From Phycisphaerae bacterium (GTDB lineage: Bacteria > Planctomycetota > Phycisphaerae > UBA1845 > UTPLA1): a stretch of 64,000 bases of DNA. The notes under the pieces were generated by a model that saw only the letters and a program-made list of their open reading frames with translations, was not told the origin of the DNA and ran no database searches. The stretch spans positions 186,001 through 250,000 of the forward strand of contig DATEMU010000003.1 of assembly GCA_035275405.1 (NCBI GenBank), read 5' to 3'. Shown in pieces: positions 41,254-50,929 of the stretch. Within the stretch, counting starts at the first letter, position 1, and each line of letters begins with the position of its first letter. Both the position numbers and the translations under genes were made by a program.

Positions 41254-43961
41254 GCGGACGGGCGATGTGGCTGTCGGTCCTCCTCGCAGGCCCTCCGGCG
41301 CTGGGCCAGGGACTGGCGGAATCCCTACCCGCTCGAGGCAATGCCTGGCACATCGCGAGCGGAGACGTGATCGGCGATTCGGCGACCGAGATCGTGTACG
41401 CCTGTTACGACGGCGCCGTCTGTTGCCAATCGACCTCCGACGCAACCGCAGGGTGGAAATATGAAACGCGGGCGTTTCCGTACGATCTTGCCGTCGTCGA
41501 CGTGGACGACGACGGAAAGTGCGAAGTCCTGGTCGCCTCGGCCGATGGCCGATTAAGCTGCGTGGGGTCACAGGGGTCGTTGCGATGGACTATGGAGGCA
41601 GCGGCGCCGCTGTATCAAGTTGCGGTGATTCGTGCGCCCGGCGGGGTGCGCGTCGTTACCGGAGGCGTCGATCGCAAGCTCTATGTCGTCGATGCATCGG
41701 GGCGGCTGGAAAAGACGATTCCCTGGTTCAAACCAATTCGATTGATTCGCAGCGGCGATCTGGACGGCGATCAACGGCCGGAGTTGGTGGTCGCGAGCTG
41801 GAGCGGAGAAGTACAGGCCCTCCGCTGGCCGGAAGGGACGGAATGGTGGCGGAGAGATTTGCGTCGCGAATCGACGCCGGGCGCGAGGCCAGGGATCTGG
41901 TTTGCGCATTCGCTGGTCATCGGGGACCTGGAGGGTGATGGGCCTTGCGAACTGATCTTCGGGACGGGAAACGATCGCCGTCCGGGCGTTCGAGTACTGT
42001 CCGGGGACGGATCGCTCCGTTGGGAAACGTCCGAGGATATCGGCTCGTCGGACGGCGGCACCATGGGCCACACCGCAGTCGCCTTGTGCAATTTGGGCGG
42101 GCCCATGGGACGTCAGGTCGTGGCGCTGGACGGTCGCTACCTCTTTCTCATCGATCGATCGGGGCGATCGTGGGCGAAAGCCGCCGCCCCCGTCTCTTTC
42201 ACGAACCTGTGCCAGGAAGAACCCGGAACCGCCGGATCATCGGTCTTTCTCTCTTCGTCGTCGAACGGGGATGATCGAGTTTATCGTGTCCGGTTGGAGA
42301 AGGGGTGGGAAAAATCGTTTGAGGCGCTGCGACGCGAAGGAAGGATGCAGCGGATCACGGATGATCTCGACCGGATCCGAAATCAGATCATGGACTATCG
42401 CGGTTCCGCGCCGGCCGGGCCGCGCTACGTGCAAGTCGTGGGATTCGGAAGCGTCGCCACCGCGCCCCAGTTAGATTCTTTTTTTCAATTGATCGCCCAT
42501 TACCGCCGGGTTCTTCCCTATCCCAATTGCGTGTTTGCGATCAACGTATCGGCGAATGTGGAGAAGCCCGTCCCGGGTTTTCCCAGTGACGGGTCGACCG
42601 GCGGACATTCCATTTCATCCGCTCAGCTCATTGAGGTCGTCAGGAAATGTGAAAAGGCCGAAGTGCCATTCATCTTCACGGTCGCCCACGGGTGTCTTCC
42701 GTGGATCCCGCTGGATCTGGTGGAAACGATCGCCACCGAAGGCCGCAAGTCGTGTCTGGGGTTTCTCAGCAGCGAGGATGACGGCAATGAAGAACAGGTT
42801 GCTCATTTCCTGTTGGATTACTGGATGCCGCTGATGGAGATTTGCAGGCGCACGGGCAAGAAGGGAGTTCTGGTGGAGAAACATGCGTGGTGGGCTACGG
42901 TCCCCGCCATGAAACGATTTCGCAGCCTGTTCGACGGAACGTATCGGGATGTGCTCGTGATGAGCGTGGAAGACAGCAATTCACGCTCTCCGGAATTGAA
43001 TCTGATGGGTCGGCTGGGATTGTATCTATCGGGTTGCGCCGAAATGTCAGCCCGGACCATTCTCGATGAGATGTGCTGGAATCGCCAATGGGAGTGGGAG
43101 GCGCCCACCACCGGGCACCCGTTCCTGCGGCGGCAGATCGTGCAAGGGCTCCTGGGGGCTCGCTATTACGAATACATGCTTCCGTTACAGTCGTACGAAT
43201 GGGGCCGGCGCGGTGGCTTCTCCGTCATCGGTGCGGAATCCGCGGAGTTGATTATTCATATGTTGGGCAAGGGCTTACTCATCCCCCCGGTGCCGAGCGA
43301 CATGGCGGGAATCTCGCCGGTGATGCTCCGAATGCGCGAGCCCAATGAGAGATTCACGAAAGAAGCCTTCAATATCCACGGCCATGATTCGTTCGTACCC
43401 GATCGGGAGGAGAATGAATCGCCCTTCGAGGGGCTCGCATGCCACCGGGGCGCAGCGCCCGTGCGACCGTCTTATGTCGGGGGCTATTTGCTTGGAATTG
43501 AACGTCACGCCGCCGGATTCATACCCAGTACGCCCTTCGGAATCCCTGCCCTCGTTCCACAAAGTGTCGAACGGAGCCGATGCAGTTGGGCAAAAAGCGA
43601 CTGGGAGACGGACGGACGATGGTGGTTTGAGGGGACGGAAAGGCGGTCGGGGCTCGAGGCACGGTCGAGCGTCCTGCAGAGTTTTGAACAAAGCGCTCTC
43701 GACCTCCCGCTCCGCGTGGAAGGCGCGGTGTTCATGCAGGTCCAAAAACTCGGCCCCGATATCTTACGGGCCACGCTGGTTGATACGGGATTTCTGAATC
43801 CTGCCGATCGGGCCGTCTCGATACGCGTCCGAACAGGCTTGCGTGTGAACAAGGTCGTGGATCTGATGAGTGGGACACCGTTGGAAGTCAATGCGGGGTT
43901 GATCGCGCTTATCGTACCGGCCGGAGCGTTTCGAATCATCGAATTTCATGGACAATTCTGA
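41250..43961 (+). CDS. Secreted beta-propeller plus hydrolase-like protein, 903 aa
   Basis: Signal peptide MSGRAMWLSVLLAGPPALGQ. Residues about 25-360 form an FG-GAP/VCBS or PQQ-type propeller, with calcium-loop-like blades VDVDDDGKCEVLVAS, DLDGDQRPELVVAS and DLEGDGPCELIFGTG. The following ~500 residues have no certain family; CVFAINVSANVEKPVPGFPS, FIFTVAHGCLPWIPLDLVE, GVLVEKHAWWATVPAMKR and VLVMSVEDSNSRSPELNLMG read like strand ends of a TIM-barrel glycosidase with carboxylates. The propeller-then-large-catalytic-domain plan and the size recall lambda-carrageenases (GH150), enzymes that cut sulfated galactan; that is a hypothesis. Its place beside a sulfotransferase would fit. Start ATG 41250 overlaps the flippase stop; the upstream frame is a shadow. 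Confidence 0.6.
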   Translation: MSGRAMWLSVLLAGPPALGQGLAESLPARGNAWHIASGDVIGDSATEIVYACYDGAVCCQSTSDATAGWKYETRAFPYDLAVVDVDDDGKCEVLVASADGRLSCVGSQGSLRWTMEAAAPLYQVAVIRAPGGVRVVTGGVDRKLYVVDASGRLEKTIPWFKPIRLIRSGDLDGDQRPELVVASWSGEVQALRWPEGTEWWRRDLRRESTPGARPGIWFAHSLVIGDLEGDGPCELIFGTGNDRRPGVRVLSGDGSLRWETSEDIGSSDGGTMGHTAVALCNLGGPMGRQVVALDGRYLFLIDRSGRSWAKAAAPVSFTNLCQEEPGTAGSSVFLSSSSNGDDRVYRVRLEKGWEKSFEALRREGRMQRITDDLDRIRNQIMDYRGSAPAGPRYVQVVGFGSVATAPQLDSFFQLIAHYRRVLPYPNCVFAINVSANVEKPVPGFPSDGSTGGHSISSAQLIEVVRKCEKAEVPFIFTVAHGCLPWIPLDLVETIATEGRKSCLGFLSSEDDGNEEQVAHFLLDYWMPLMEICRRTGKKGVLVEKHAWWATVPAMKRFRSLFDGTYRDVLVMSVEDSNSRSPELNLMGRLGLYLSGCAEMSARTILDEMCWNRQWEWEAPTTGHPFLRRQIVQGLLGARYYEYMLPLQSYEWGRRGGFSVIGAESAELIIHMLGKGLLIPPVPSDMAGISPVMLRMREPNERFTKEAFNIHGHDSFVPDREENESPFEGLACHRGAAPVRPSYVGGYLLGIERHAAGFIPSTPFGIPALVPQSVERSRCSWAKSDWETDGRWWFEGTERRSGLEARSSVLQSFEQSALDLPLRVEGAVFMQVQKLGPDILRATLVDTGFLNPADRAVSIRVRTGLRVNKVVDLMSGTPLEVNAGLIALIVPAGAFRIIEFHGQF

Positions 43962-45225
43962 CGCAGTGGGACAGTCCGGTGATTCTGGCCGCATGGGCCC
44001 TCGACGTCTGAGGCGGTCGCGCCGCCGCTTCGCGCTAGCGGCGATTCTGCTGGCGTGCGTCGTGGCACTGGCGCTGTCGGAGGCCGTGCTACGGTTGTTT
44101 GTACCTGTCACGGACGTGCCTTTTCAGTTCTGGGATCCGGTAGTGGGTCCACGGCGGCTTCCCAATCAGGCGGGAAATTATTTTAGCGGGGCGTCGGTAC
44201 GCGCCCGTTACCATTTCAATACGCAGGGTTGGAACTATCCCGATGACTTTTCATTTGCGCGGCCCGCCGGGACGCGGCGCGTCTGCATTGTTGGAGACTC
44301 CTACGTTGAGGCGCTGCAAGTGAATTGCGACAAGCAAATGGCCGTGGTGTTGGAGCGCCTGCTTTCGCGACCGGGTCGTCCCGTGCAGTGCTATCCCTTC
44401 GGGGTGTCCGGCTACGGAACGGCGCAGGAATACCAGATCATTCGCCACTACGCACTCGATTATGCGCCCGATGTGGTGATCGTGTTTTTTACGTCAAACG
44501 ACGTCTACGACGCGTCACCCTATCTGAGTCCGATCGATTCAGCCTACGCGCGCTATCGACTTGACGCCTCCGGGGAGCTGGAGCGCATGCCGATGACGCC
44601 CTGGGCCCCTTCGGGGTTGCGAAGGTTCGCCGCAAAGTTCGCGTTGGCGCGATACACGCTCATTCAAAATCGCCTGTTGAGTCCCCGTCGCGCAACGGGT
44701 CCGGGTGGCGTCACGCTTCGAGAGGCGTCGGACGACACGCGTGAGGACCAGTTTCCCGGCATAGGAATGAGTCAGGACGAGCGCGGAAAGATGAGCTGGC
44801 TGCTCGTGGAGCGCCTCTTGTCAGCCGCGCAATCTGATTGCCAGGCGCGCGGCGCGACGCTGGTAGTGGTGTATCGGGGGAATCTGCCCGAGATCGAGGC
44901 GGCGGAGGGCGGGCCTGCCTATCAGCCGATGACGAAGGAAAATGATCCGTACTGCCTCGATCAACGGATCTTCGAGATGGGTCGCGACTTTCTGGAACCC
45001 ATGGCTGCCCGATTGAAGATCCCGTATCTGGATTTCACGACGGCGCTGGTGGACGAAGTGAAATCCACGGGTCGCCCCCATAATTTTTCGGACGACGATC
45101 ATTTCAACGAATTGGGTCATGCCGCGGCCGCCAGGGCAATGGCGGGACTCGTCGAGCACATTATCAGCGGGCCGGACGGGGAGCGGTCGCAGCCGCCGGC
45201 CCCGGCGGAAAGCCCCCATCGCTGA
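43948..45225 (+). CDS. Membrane-anchored SGNH/GDSL hydrolase-like protein
   Basis: One N-terminal transmembrane helix (FALAAILLACVVALALSEAV, about residues 28-47) after a basic stretch, then a periplasmic SGNH-fold domain. Block I is IVGDSYVEA (nucleophile Ser about residue 118), block III is FFTSNDVYD, and block V is the DxxH-type SDDDHFNELGH near residue 390. Such proteins in polysaccharide loci act as O-acetyl transferases or esterases of the polymer (AlgX/PatB-like). The start overlaps the previous stop by 14 bases. The function on sugars is inferred from context. Confidence 0.82.
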   Translation: MDNSDAVGQSGDSGRMGPRRLRRSRRRFALAAILLACVVALALSEAVLRLFVPVTDVPFQFWDPVVGPRRLPNQAGNYFSGASVRARYHFNTQGWNYPDDFSFARPAGTRRVCIVGDSYVEALQVNCDKQMAVVLERLLSRPGRPVQCYPFGVSGYGTAQEYQIIRHYALDYAPDVVIVFFTSNDVYDASPYLSPIDSAYARYRLDASGELERMPMTPWAPSGLRRFAAKFALARYTLIQNRLLSPRRATGPGGVTLREASDDTREDQFPGIGMSQDERGKMSWLLVERLLSAAQSDCQARGATLVVVYRGNLPEIEAAEGGPAYQPMTKENDPYCLDQRIFEMGRDFLEPMAARLKIPYLDFTTALVDEVKSTGRPHNFSDDDHFNELGHAAAARAMAGLVEHIISGPDGERSQPPAPAESPHR

Positions 45226-45311
45226 GGCTAGAATGCGGGCGCTGTCGGAGGTGGGAATTCCCGTTTATCTTTGCCGTCTGACTCGGCCGACGACCTTTAC
45301 AGGTATTTGCG

Positions 45312-46685
45312 ATGACGTCCTCGAATAATATTGTGCCGCCGGCGCCGGCGAATCTCTATCGTGCGCCGCGCGTGCGCCGCGAAGTGCTCTCGCCGTTCGT
45401 ACTTTCTTCAGCGAGTCAGACTCACGGTCCCGCCGAGGGGAGACTCCCGACTTTTCTTGGGTTTCTTACCGCCGTCTACCTGGTCTCAGTTGCTACACTA
45501 AGTTCCGCGGTTTTGGAGGCGTCTTGGATTCCCCAAGTGGTCGGCGTCGTCCTGGGGGTCTGCTGGCTGGTCGTAGGGCTCTTCATTAAAGGCCAGGAGA
45601 TTCGCTGGGTTTGGCCCATTTCGCTCTACCTTCTGTTTGCCGTTTGGGCGGTGACCGGACTTTTTGTCACGGCGGAACTGACTTTTTTCACCATGCTCAT
45701 CACGACGCTCGCAAAGGTGGCGGGCGTGACCTGGATCTGCCTTCAATGCGTTCAGACGCGGCGCGACGTGTTGTTCTGTTACTTTCTTCTTGGATTTGCC
45801 AGCTTGATCGTGTTGTACCAGGGCATTGATGCGATCGTCCACTCCATCGAATTCGCCGGCGAAAAGGGAGCCAAAGACGTGCGTGCGGGGACCACCCTCC
45901 TGGCCAATGCCAACGATCTTGGCGAATTCGGTGTGATTACGCTGGTGGGCGTAACCGCCTGTGTCATGGGCTACAAGAACACCTTCGTGCGGGTCGTCTC
46001 CCTGGGATTCGGAGTCGCCGCCCTCTATATCATTGCGGCGTCCGGGTCGCGGACGGCGATGCTGGGGACGGTGACCTTCGCCACGGCGTTGTACTTCTTC
46101 CACTTCAGAAACGCGGGGGCGGCCAGTGCCGGGCGCCGGGTGCTCCTGGTGTTCTTATCGCTCTTCCTTGTGGCGGCCAGCGCGTATTTCGTGGCCAAAC
46201 TGCCGTTTTTCTACCGACTACAGGAGGTCTTCTCCAGCAGGGAGAACCTCGAAAAGGAGCCTCGCGTTGAATACTTTTTCCGGGCGATTGAGAGCACGGC
46301 ACAACACCCAGTTTTCGGATTGGGATTAGGAGGATTCGCGATGGCGCGCTTGGGAGTCGGCGCGGGGGGTAAGGGACATTATTCGCATTCGACAGTATCG
46401 GAAACCCTGTCATGCACCGGCATTCCCGGATTCCTGCTGTACTATGGAGCGCAGTTTGCGTTCTTCCGGATTCTGCAGAGAACTCGAAGACTGCCGCTTC
46501 CGAAGCCCGACAAGACGATGGTGAATATTATTATGGCTCACTTTTGGGTCTACCTGTTTTTCAGCACGGTCGTCTCGATGGACAGCCATCGGCTCGCCTG
46601 GCCCCTCGTCGGGGGATTACTCGGCTACGTCTGGAGTCTCAACAAGAGGTATGCCGCGGCGAGTCCGTCCTACGCGACGGCCTAA
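45312..46685 (+). CDS. O-antigen polymerase/ligase (Wzy or WaaL)-like membrane protein
   Basis: About ten hydrophobic helices and one large extracytoplasmic loop between residues about 325 and 370 (containing EYFFRAIESTAQHPVFGLGL and GHYSHSTVSETL), the layout of O-antigen ligase/polymerase proteins. In that loop an R and an H (EYFFRA, HYSHS) match the family's usual catalytic region. It polymerises lipid-linked repeat units or ligates chains on the periplasmic side. At 457 residues it has normal length, with an N-terminal 45-residue Pro-rich cytoplasmic extension. It is encoded between the SGNH protein and the first glycosyltransferase. Confidence 0.85.
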   Translation: MTSSNNIVPPAPANLYRAPRVRREVLSPFVLSSASQTHGPAEGRLPTFLGFLTAVYLVSVATLSSAVLEASWIPQVVGVVLGVCWLVVGLFIKGQEIRWVWPISLYLLFAVWAVTGLFVTAELTFFTMLITTLAKVAGVTWICLQCVQTRRDVLFCYFLLGFASLIVLYQGIDAIVHSIEFAGEKGAKDVRAGTTLLANANDLGEFGVITLVGVTACVMGYKNTFVRVVSLGFGVAALYIIAASGSRTAMLGTVTFATALYFFHFRNAGAASAGRRVLLVFLSLFLVAASAYFVAKLPFFYRLQEVFSSRENLEKEPRVEYFFRAIESTAQHPVFGLGLGGFAMARLGVGAGGKGHYSHSTVSETLSCTGIPGFLLYYGAQFAFFRILQRTRRLPLPKPDKTMVNIIMAHFWVYLFFSTVVSMDSHRLAWPLVGGLLGYVWSLNKRYAAASPSYATA

Positions 46686-46746
46686 GGGCCCGACGAAGAG
46701 AACAATTGAATTCGTTTGACGCCCTTCGTTCCTTTCCCTGGTCGTT

Positions 46747-47886
46747 ATGAAAATCGCCATCGTTCTGGACTCGCTGGCTCGCGGCGGCGCCGAGCGACAA
46801 GCCATGTTCGCCGCGCGCGAACTGACGCGACACGGCCGGGACGTCGAGTTGATCTACTACCATCGCATCGAAGACGGTTATGACCCGGCGATCATGGAGG
46901 ATACCCGCGTCACGTACCTGCCCAAGGACGGCGCTTATTGGGGCCATCTGCTGCGGCTGAAGAATCACCTCAAGCGAGGCCGCTTCGATATTGTGCACGG
47001 GTTCAAGAGCAGCCCGACGCTTTACGCCGCGCCCGCAGGACGATGGGCCGGCGCGGCGGTCGTCCTGGGGGGCATTCGGTGCGAATATGACGATACGGGG
47101 TTGGTCCGCCTCGGACATCGAGTCGCGAACCGGATGCTCGACGGCTGGGTGGTAAACTCACGGGCAACGACCGAGTCGCTGGTCCGCGAGTTGGGCGTGA
47201 ACCCGGACCGGGTCTTCGTCGTACCAAACGGGATAGAGCCGCAATCGTTTCAAACACCTTTGTCGCCCGAAGAAGCCAAACATCGCCTGGGGATACCCCC
47301 GCATTGCGGGGTCGTGTCGATATTCGCGGCAATACGACCGCAGAAGAACCATGGACTGTTCATTGAAATGGCATCGCGAGTGCTCAAGCGGCTGCCCCAC
47401 ACCCGGTTTCTTGTCATTGGGGACGGCGAAAAACGCGCGGAGTTCGAGCGGCAGGCTGAAGTGATCAGTATCGCCAGGAGCGTTCTGTTCCTGGGCAACC
47501 GCGCGGATATTCCCGAACTGCTCGCCGCGACGGATATATCCGTGCTCACGTCCCATTATGAAGGGCTTGCCAACGCCCTCTTGGAGGCGATGGCGGTGGG
47601 AATACCGGTCGTCACGACCGGGTACGCCGGTGCGGATGAACTGGTAAGTGACGGCCATGAGGGGTACATCACGCCGATGGGCGACGCCGAGGCGATGGCT
47701 CAACAAATTATCGAGTTACTGGAAGATCCCGCCCATCGGCGGCGGCTGGGAGAAAACGGCCGGCGAACGGTGGCCGCGCGATTTGAAATGCCCACCATGG
47801 CGAATAATCTGTACGGCGTTTACGAACGTTGCTTTGCGGAGTCCAAGCGAAAACGACGCGCCTCTTTTTCCGGCGCGACGTCCTGA
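46747..47886 (+). CDS. GT4-family glycosyltransferase
   Basis: Retaining glycosyltransferase of the GT-B fold, family 4. The N-terminal domain opens MKIAIVLDSLARGGAERQAM with the glycine-rich acceptor loop. The C-terminal donor site contains VFVVPNGIEPQSFQ, FLVIGDGEKRAEFERQ, FLGNRADIPELLAATDISV and the catalytic E-x7-E-type SHYEGLANALLEAMAVGIPV. It adds a sugar to a lipid-linked acceptor on the cytoplasmic face. The product overlaps no neighbour; the first asparagine-synthase-type gene begins 32 bases after its stop. Confidence 0.92.
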   Translation: MKIAIVLDSLARGGAERQAMFAARELTRHGRDVELIYYHRIEDGYDPAIMEDTRVTYLPKDGAYWGHLLRLKNHLKRGRFDIVHGFKSSPTLYAAPAGRWAGAAVVLGGIRCEYDDTGLVRLGHRVANRMLDGWVVNSRATTESLVRELGVNPDRVFVVPNGIEPQSFQTPLSPEEAKHRLGIPPHCGVVSIFAAIRPQKNHGLFIEMASRVLKRLPHTRFLVIGDGEKRAEFERQAEVISIARSVLFLGNRADIPELLAATDISVLTSHYEGLANALLEAMAVGIPVVTTGYAGADELVSDGHEGYITPMGDAEAMAQQIIELLEDPAHRRRLGENGRRTVAARFEMPTMANNLYGVYERCFAESKRKRRASFSGATS

Positions 47887-47918
47887 CGATCACTTCTCGC
47901 CCTACTGGAATCAGTACT

Positions 47919-49793
47919 ATTTGCGGAATTTGCGGCATCGTTGATTTTGCGTCCGGCGGACCGGATGAAGCTGTTGTTGGGAAAATGGTGCGCGCACTAT
48001 CGCATCGCGGACCGGACGACAGCGGAGTCTGGGTGAAAGGGCCGGCGGGGCTGGGACAGGCGCGACTCAGCATCATCGACTTGTCGCCGACCGGGCATCA
48101 GCCGATGTCCACGGATGACGGCCGTTACACAATTACTTACAACGGTGAGATCTACAACTTTCCGGAGATTCGGCGCGAGTTGGAGGGGGAGGGGGTCCGA
48201 TTTCGCGGCCGCTCGGACACGGAAGTGGCGTTGAATGCGTACGCACGCTGGGGATCCGCGGCTTTCTCCCGATTCAACGGCATGTTCGCCATCGCGTTGT
48301 GGGATGATCGCGAGCAGCGCATTTGCCTGGTACGCGATCGATTCGGGATCAAACCGCTTTACTATCACGCGTTCGCCGGCGGAATCGTTTTTGGCTCGGA
48401 AATGAAGGCCATCCTGGCGTCATGCCGGGCCCGGCGCACGATGGACTGGCACGCACTGTCCGAATACATGTACTATGGGAATCCGCTCGGGCCACATACC
48501 TTCTTCGAGAATATTCGCCGCCTTCTGGCGGGAGAGTACCTCACCGTGGATCGCAATGGACTGAACATCGCGGCCTATTGGAGAGTGGAGGACATCCCGG
48601 CCGTTGCAGACAACATCGAGCAAGCGACCGGCCGCGTGCGCGAACTGATGGACAAGGCCGTCGAGCGTCATTTGATCAGCGACGTGCCGGTAGGCGTGTT
48701 CCTGAGCGGCGGAATAGATTCATCGACAGTGACGGCCCTGGCCTCGCGCCATCATTCGGGACGGCTACGGACCTACTCGGTCGGTTTTGATGTGGAACAC
48801 GGGATCAACGAGCTTCCCAAGGCGCGGCGGGTAGCCGAACGATTCGGCACCGAACATCAGGAGCTTCGAATCGCGGGCAAGAACATGCCCGACATTATTG
48901 AGCGGCTGGTGCGCTGCCACGACGAGCCCTTCGCCGATTCGGCCAACCTCGCGTTGTACCTGCTCTGCGAAGCACTAAAGGGATCCGTCAAAGTGATCCT
49001 GCAAGGGGACGGCGGGGACGAGATCTTCGCGGGGTATCGGCGCTATAACGTCCTTTCGTTTGAGAGATTCTGGCGCGGCGTGTCGCGTCCCGCGATGGCG
49101 GCGGCGGCGCTCATCTTCCGCGGCCCGACCTATTATCGAGCCACCCGCTTCTTCCGGGCGATGAGCGACCCGGACCCGGCGATGCGCATGGCGCTGATGC
49201 TGACCGAGGAGCCGTTTGACGATCCGCCGACGCGCGTCCTTTCCAAAGAGGCGATGCAGCGCGTTTCGACGCTGGATCCCTTCGAGCGTTACAGAGAACT
49301 CTACGCGCGGCTGCGGCATCTCGATCCGGTGCAGAGAATGCTCCACGCCGATTGCCAGATTTTGTTAACCGACCAGTTTCTAGAAAAGGTCGATCGCGCG
49401 ACGATGGCGCACAGTATTGAGGTTCGAGTGCCGTTCCTCGATGCCGAAATGACGCAGTATGTCATGGGGCTGCCGTCGGCGATGAAGGTCAAGCGCGGCC
49501 AGAAGAAGTGGATTCTGCGAAAAGCCATGCGCGGCATCGTGCCGGACGAGATTCTCGACGGCCCCAAAACGGGATTCGGGGTGCCGTTCAAGGACTGGAT
49601 GGGCGGGTCGCTGGCCGAGTACGCGAAATCGGTCCTCTTGGATCCGGCGACGACGTCTTGGGGGCTGTTCGAGCCACGCGCTCTGGAGCAGGCGTTTCAA
49701 GAGCACTTGGCGGGGACGCGAAACAACGGCTTTTTGCTGTATAAATTGCTGAACCTCGCGCTGTGGCGCCGGTTTTACCTCTGCGAGAACTAA
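47919..49793 (+). CDS. asnB: Asparagine synthase-type glutamine amidotransferase, copy 1 (ATT start)
   Basis: Class II glutamine-dependent amidotransferase with the asparagine-synthase domain. The N-terminal catalytic Cys must be residue 2; the frame reads CGICGIVDFASGG directly after ATT at 47919. Between a TTG inside the previous gene (47829) and this point there is no ATG, GTG or TTG, so ATT is the likely start; the 30-residue longer product would bury the Cys. Glutaminase motifs: SHRGPDDSG, NGEIYNF, SDTEV, FNGMFAIALWD. The synthetase PP-loop SGGIDSS lies near residue 263. In polysaccharide loci such proteins amidate uronic-acid carboxylates. 624 residues; a related copy lies at 50930-52861. 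Confidence 0.92.
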   Translation: MCGICGIVDFASGGPDEAVVGKMVRALSHRGPDDSGVWVKGPAGLGQARLSIIDLSPTGHQPMSTDDGRYTITYNGEIYNFPEIRRELEGEGVRFRGRSDTEVALNAYARWGSAAFSRFNGMFAIALWDDREQRICLVRDRFGIKPLYYHAFAGGIVFGSEMKAILASCRARRTMDWHALSEYMYYGNPLGPHTFFENIRRLLAGEYLTVDRNGLNIAAYWRVEDIPAVADNIEQATGRVRELMDKAVERHLISDVPVGVFLSGGIDSSTVTALASRHHSGRLRTYSVGFDVEHGINELPKARRVAERFGTEHQELRIAGKNMPDIIERLVRCHDEPFADSANLALYLLCEALKGSVKVILQGDGGDEIFAGYRRYNVLSFERFWRGVSRPAMAAAALIFRGPTYYRATRFFRAMSDPDPAMRMALMLTEEPFDDPPTRVLSKEAMQRVSTLDPFERYRELYARLRHLDPVQRMLHADCQILLTDQFLEKVDRATMAHSIEVRVPFLDAEMTQYVMGLPSAMKVKRGQKKWILRKAMRGIVPDEILDGPKTGFGVPFKDWMGGSLAEYAKSVLLDPATTSWGLFEPRALEQAFQEHLAGTRNNGFLLYKLLNLALWRRFYLCEN

Positions 49794-49794
49794 T

Positions 49795-50916
49795 TTGACC
49801 GCCGCCGCCCCACCTCCCGATTTGGCGATCCTCGGTTCATATCCGCCGCCCTACGGAGGCGTGGCGGTGCACGTGCAGCGGCTCTGCCCGCTGCTGGAGG
49901 CCCGCGGCGTTCGCTTCGTCGTGTACAATGCGACGGGCGACTTCGGCGACGGGCGGCGCGTCGTGTCGGTCTTTTCTCAGCGCCGATCGTGGATCATTCG
50001 TTACGCCTTCACGAGCCGCGAGCGAGCGGTCTTTCTGATGTCCGATCGATTGACGACGTGGGTGGCGGCGGCGCTGATGGTGATGTTGCGGGGGAAACGC
50101 GTCGCGATCCGGCTGCGAAATGCGGCACTGCCCGATTGGATCACGCAATCGGGTTGGCGCCGCCGCCTGGCCGGATTCGCCCTGCGCCGAATGACGGCCG
50201 TCGTTTGTGTTAGCCCTTTGTTGATGAAATCCGCCCGCTCGTTGGGTGTTCCGTCAGATCGACTTCATTTGTCTCCGGGATTCTTGCCGCCGGCGGATGC
50301 CCAGGCCGATGGAAACGCGGTGAATCCGGAGGTTCTGGATTTCGTTCATCGGCGCGGGCCGATTATTGCGGCGAATGGCAAGGTCGATTGGTATCGAGGC
50401 GAGGATCTTTACGGATTGGACCACCTGTTGGAACTGGCGGCGCGGCTGAAGCCCGATTATCCCAACATCGGCGTCGTTGCGTGCATGTGGAATCATTTGC
50501 CGGGCGACGACGACTACATTCAGAAATTGAGGGAGGAGGCACGCCGCCGCGGCGTCAGCGATGCGGTGCTCTTCAACACCCGCAGCGGCGTTTTCGTACC
50601 GGTCCTCGCCGAGGCCGACGTCTTCATCCGGCCGACCAACACCGACGGTGACGCGAATAGCGTCCGCGAAGGACTGTATTTTGGCATACCGACGATCGCG
50701 AGTGATGCGGTCGAGCGACCGCCGGGGACCATCCTCTTTCGCACGCGCGACATAGACGACATGGAGGCCAAAGTCCGCACGGTCCTTCAAAGACGCGGGC
50801 CGGACGAGCGTCCCTCGCCCGAACTCAGGGCCGAGGATCGAGCGAGAATTGATCGTTACCTCGATTTACTGGAATCCCTGGCCCGGGGCGGCACGTCGCC
50901 GGCGCGACTAGTTTAG
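49795..50916 (+). CDS. GT4-like glycosyltransferase
   Basis: Second glycosyltransferase of the locus, GT-B fold. It starts with TTG at 49795, one base after the previous stop. The N-terminal LAILGSYPPPYGGVAVHVQR matches the acceptor loop (G-G-V-x-x-H) of family 4; the C-terminal half has VDWYRGEDLYGLDHLLELAA, VLFNTRSGVFVPVLAEADVF and the acidic RPTNTDGDANSVREGLYFGI in place of a classic E-x7-E. It probably transfers a sugar at the cytoplasmic face; donor unknown. With the first GT4, these are the only two glycosyltransferases visible in the locus. Confidence 0.82.
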   Translation: MTAAAPPPDLAILGSYPPPYGGVAVHVQRLCPLLEARGVRFVVYNATGDFGDGRRVVSVFSQRRSWIIRYAFTSRERAVFLMSDRLTTWVAAALMVMLRGKRVAIRLRNAALPDWITQSGWRRRLAGFALRRMTAVVCVSPLLMKSARSLGVPSDRLHLSPGFLPPADAQADGNAVNPEVLDFVHRRGPIIAANGKVDWYRGEDLYGLDHLLELAARLKPDYPNIGVVACMWNHLPGDDDYIQKLREEARRRGVSDAVLFNTRSGVFVPVLAEADVFIRPTNTDGDANSVREGLYFGIPTIASDAVERPPGTILFRTRDIDDMEAKVRTVLQRRGPDERPSPELRAEDRARIDRYLDLLESLARGGTSPARLV

Positions 50917-50929
50917 AGAACCCAACCAT

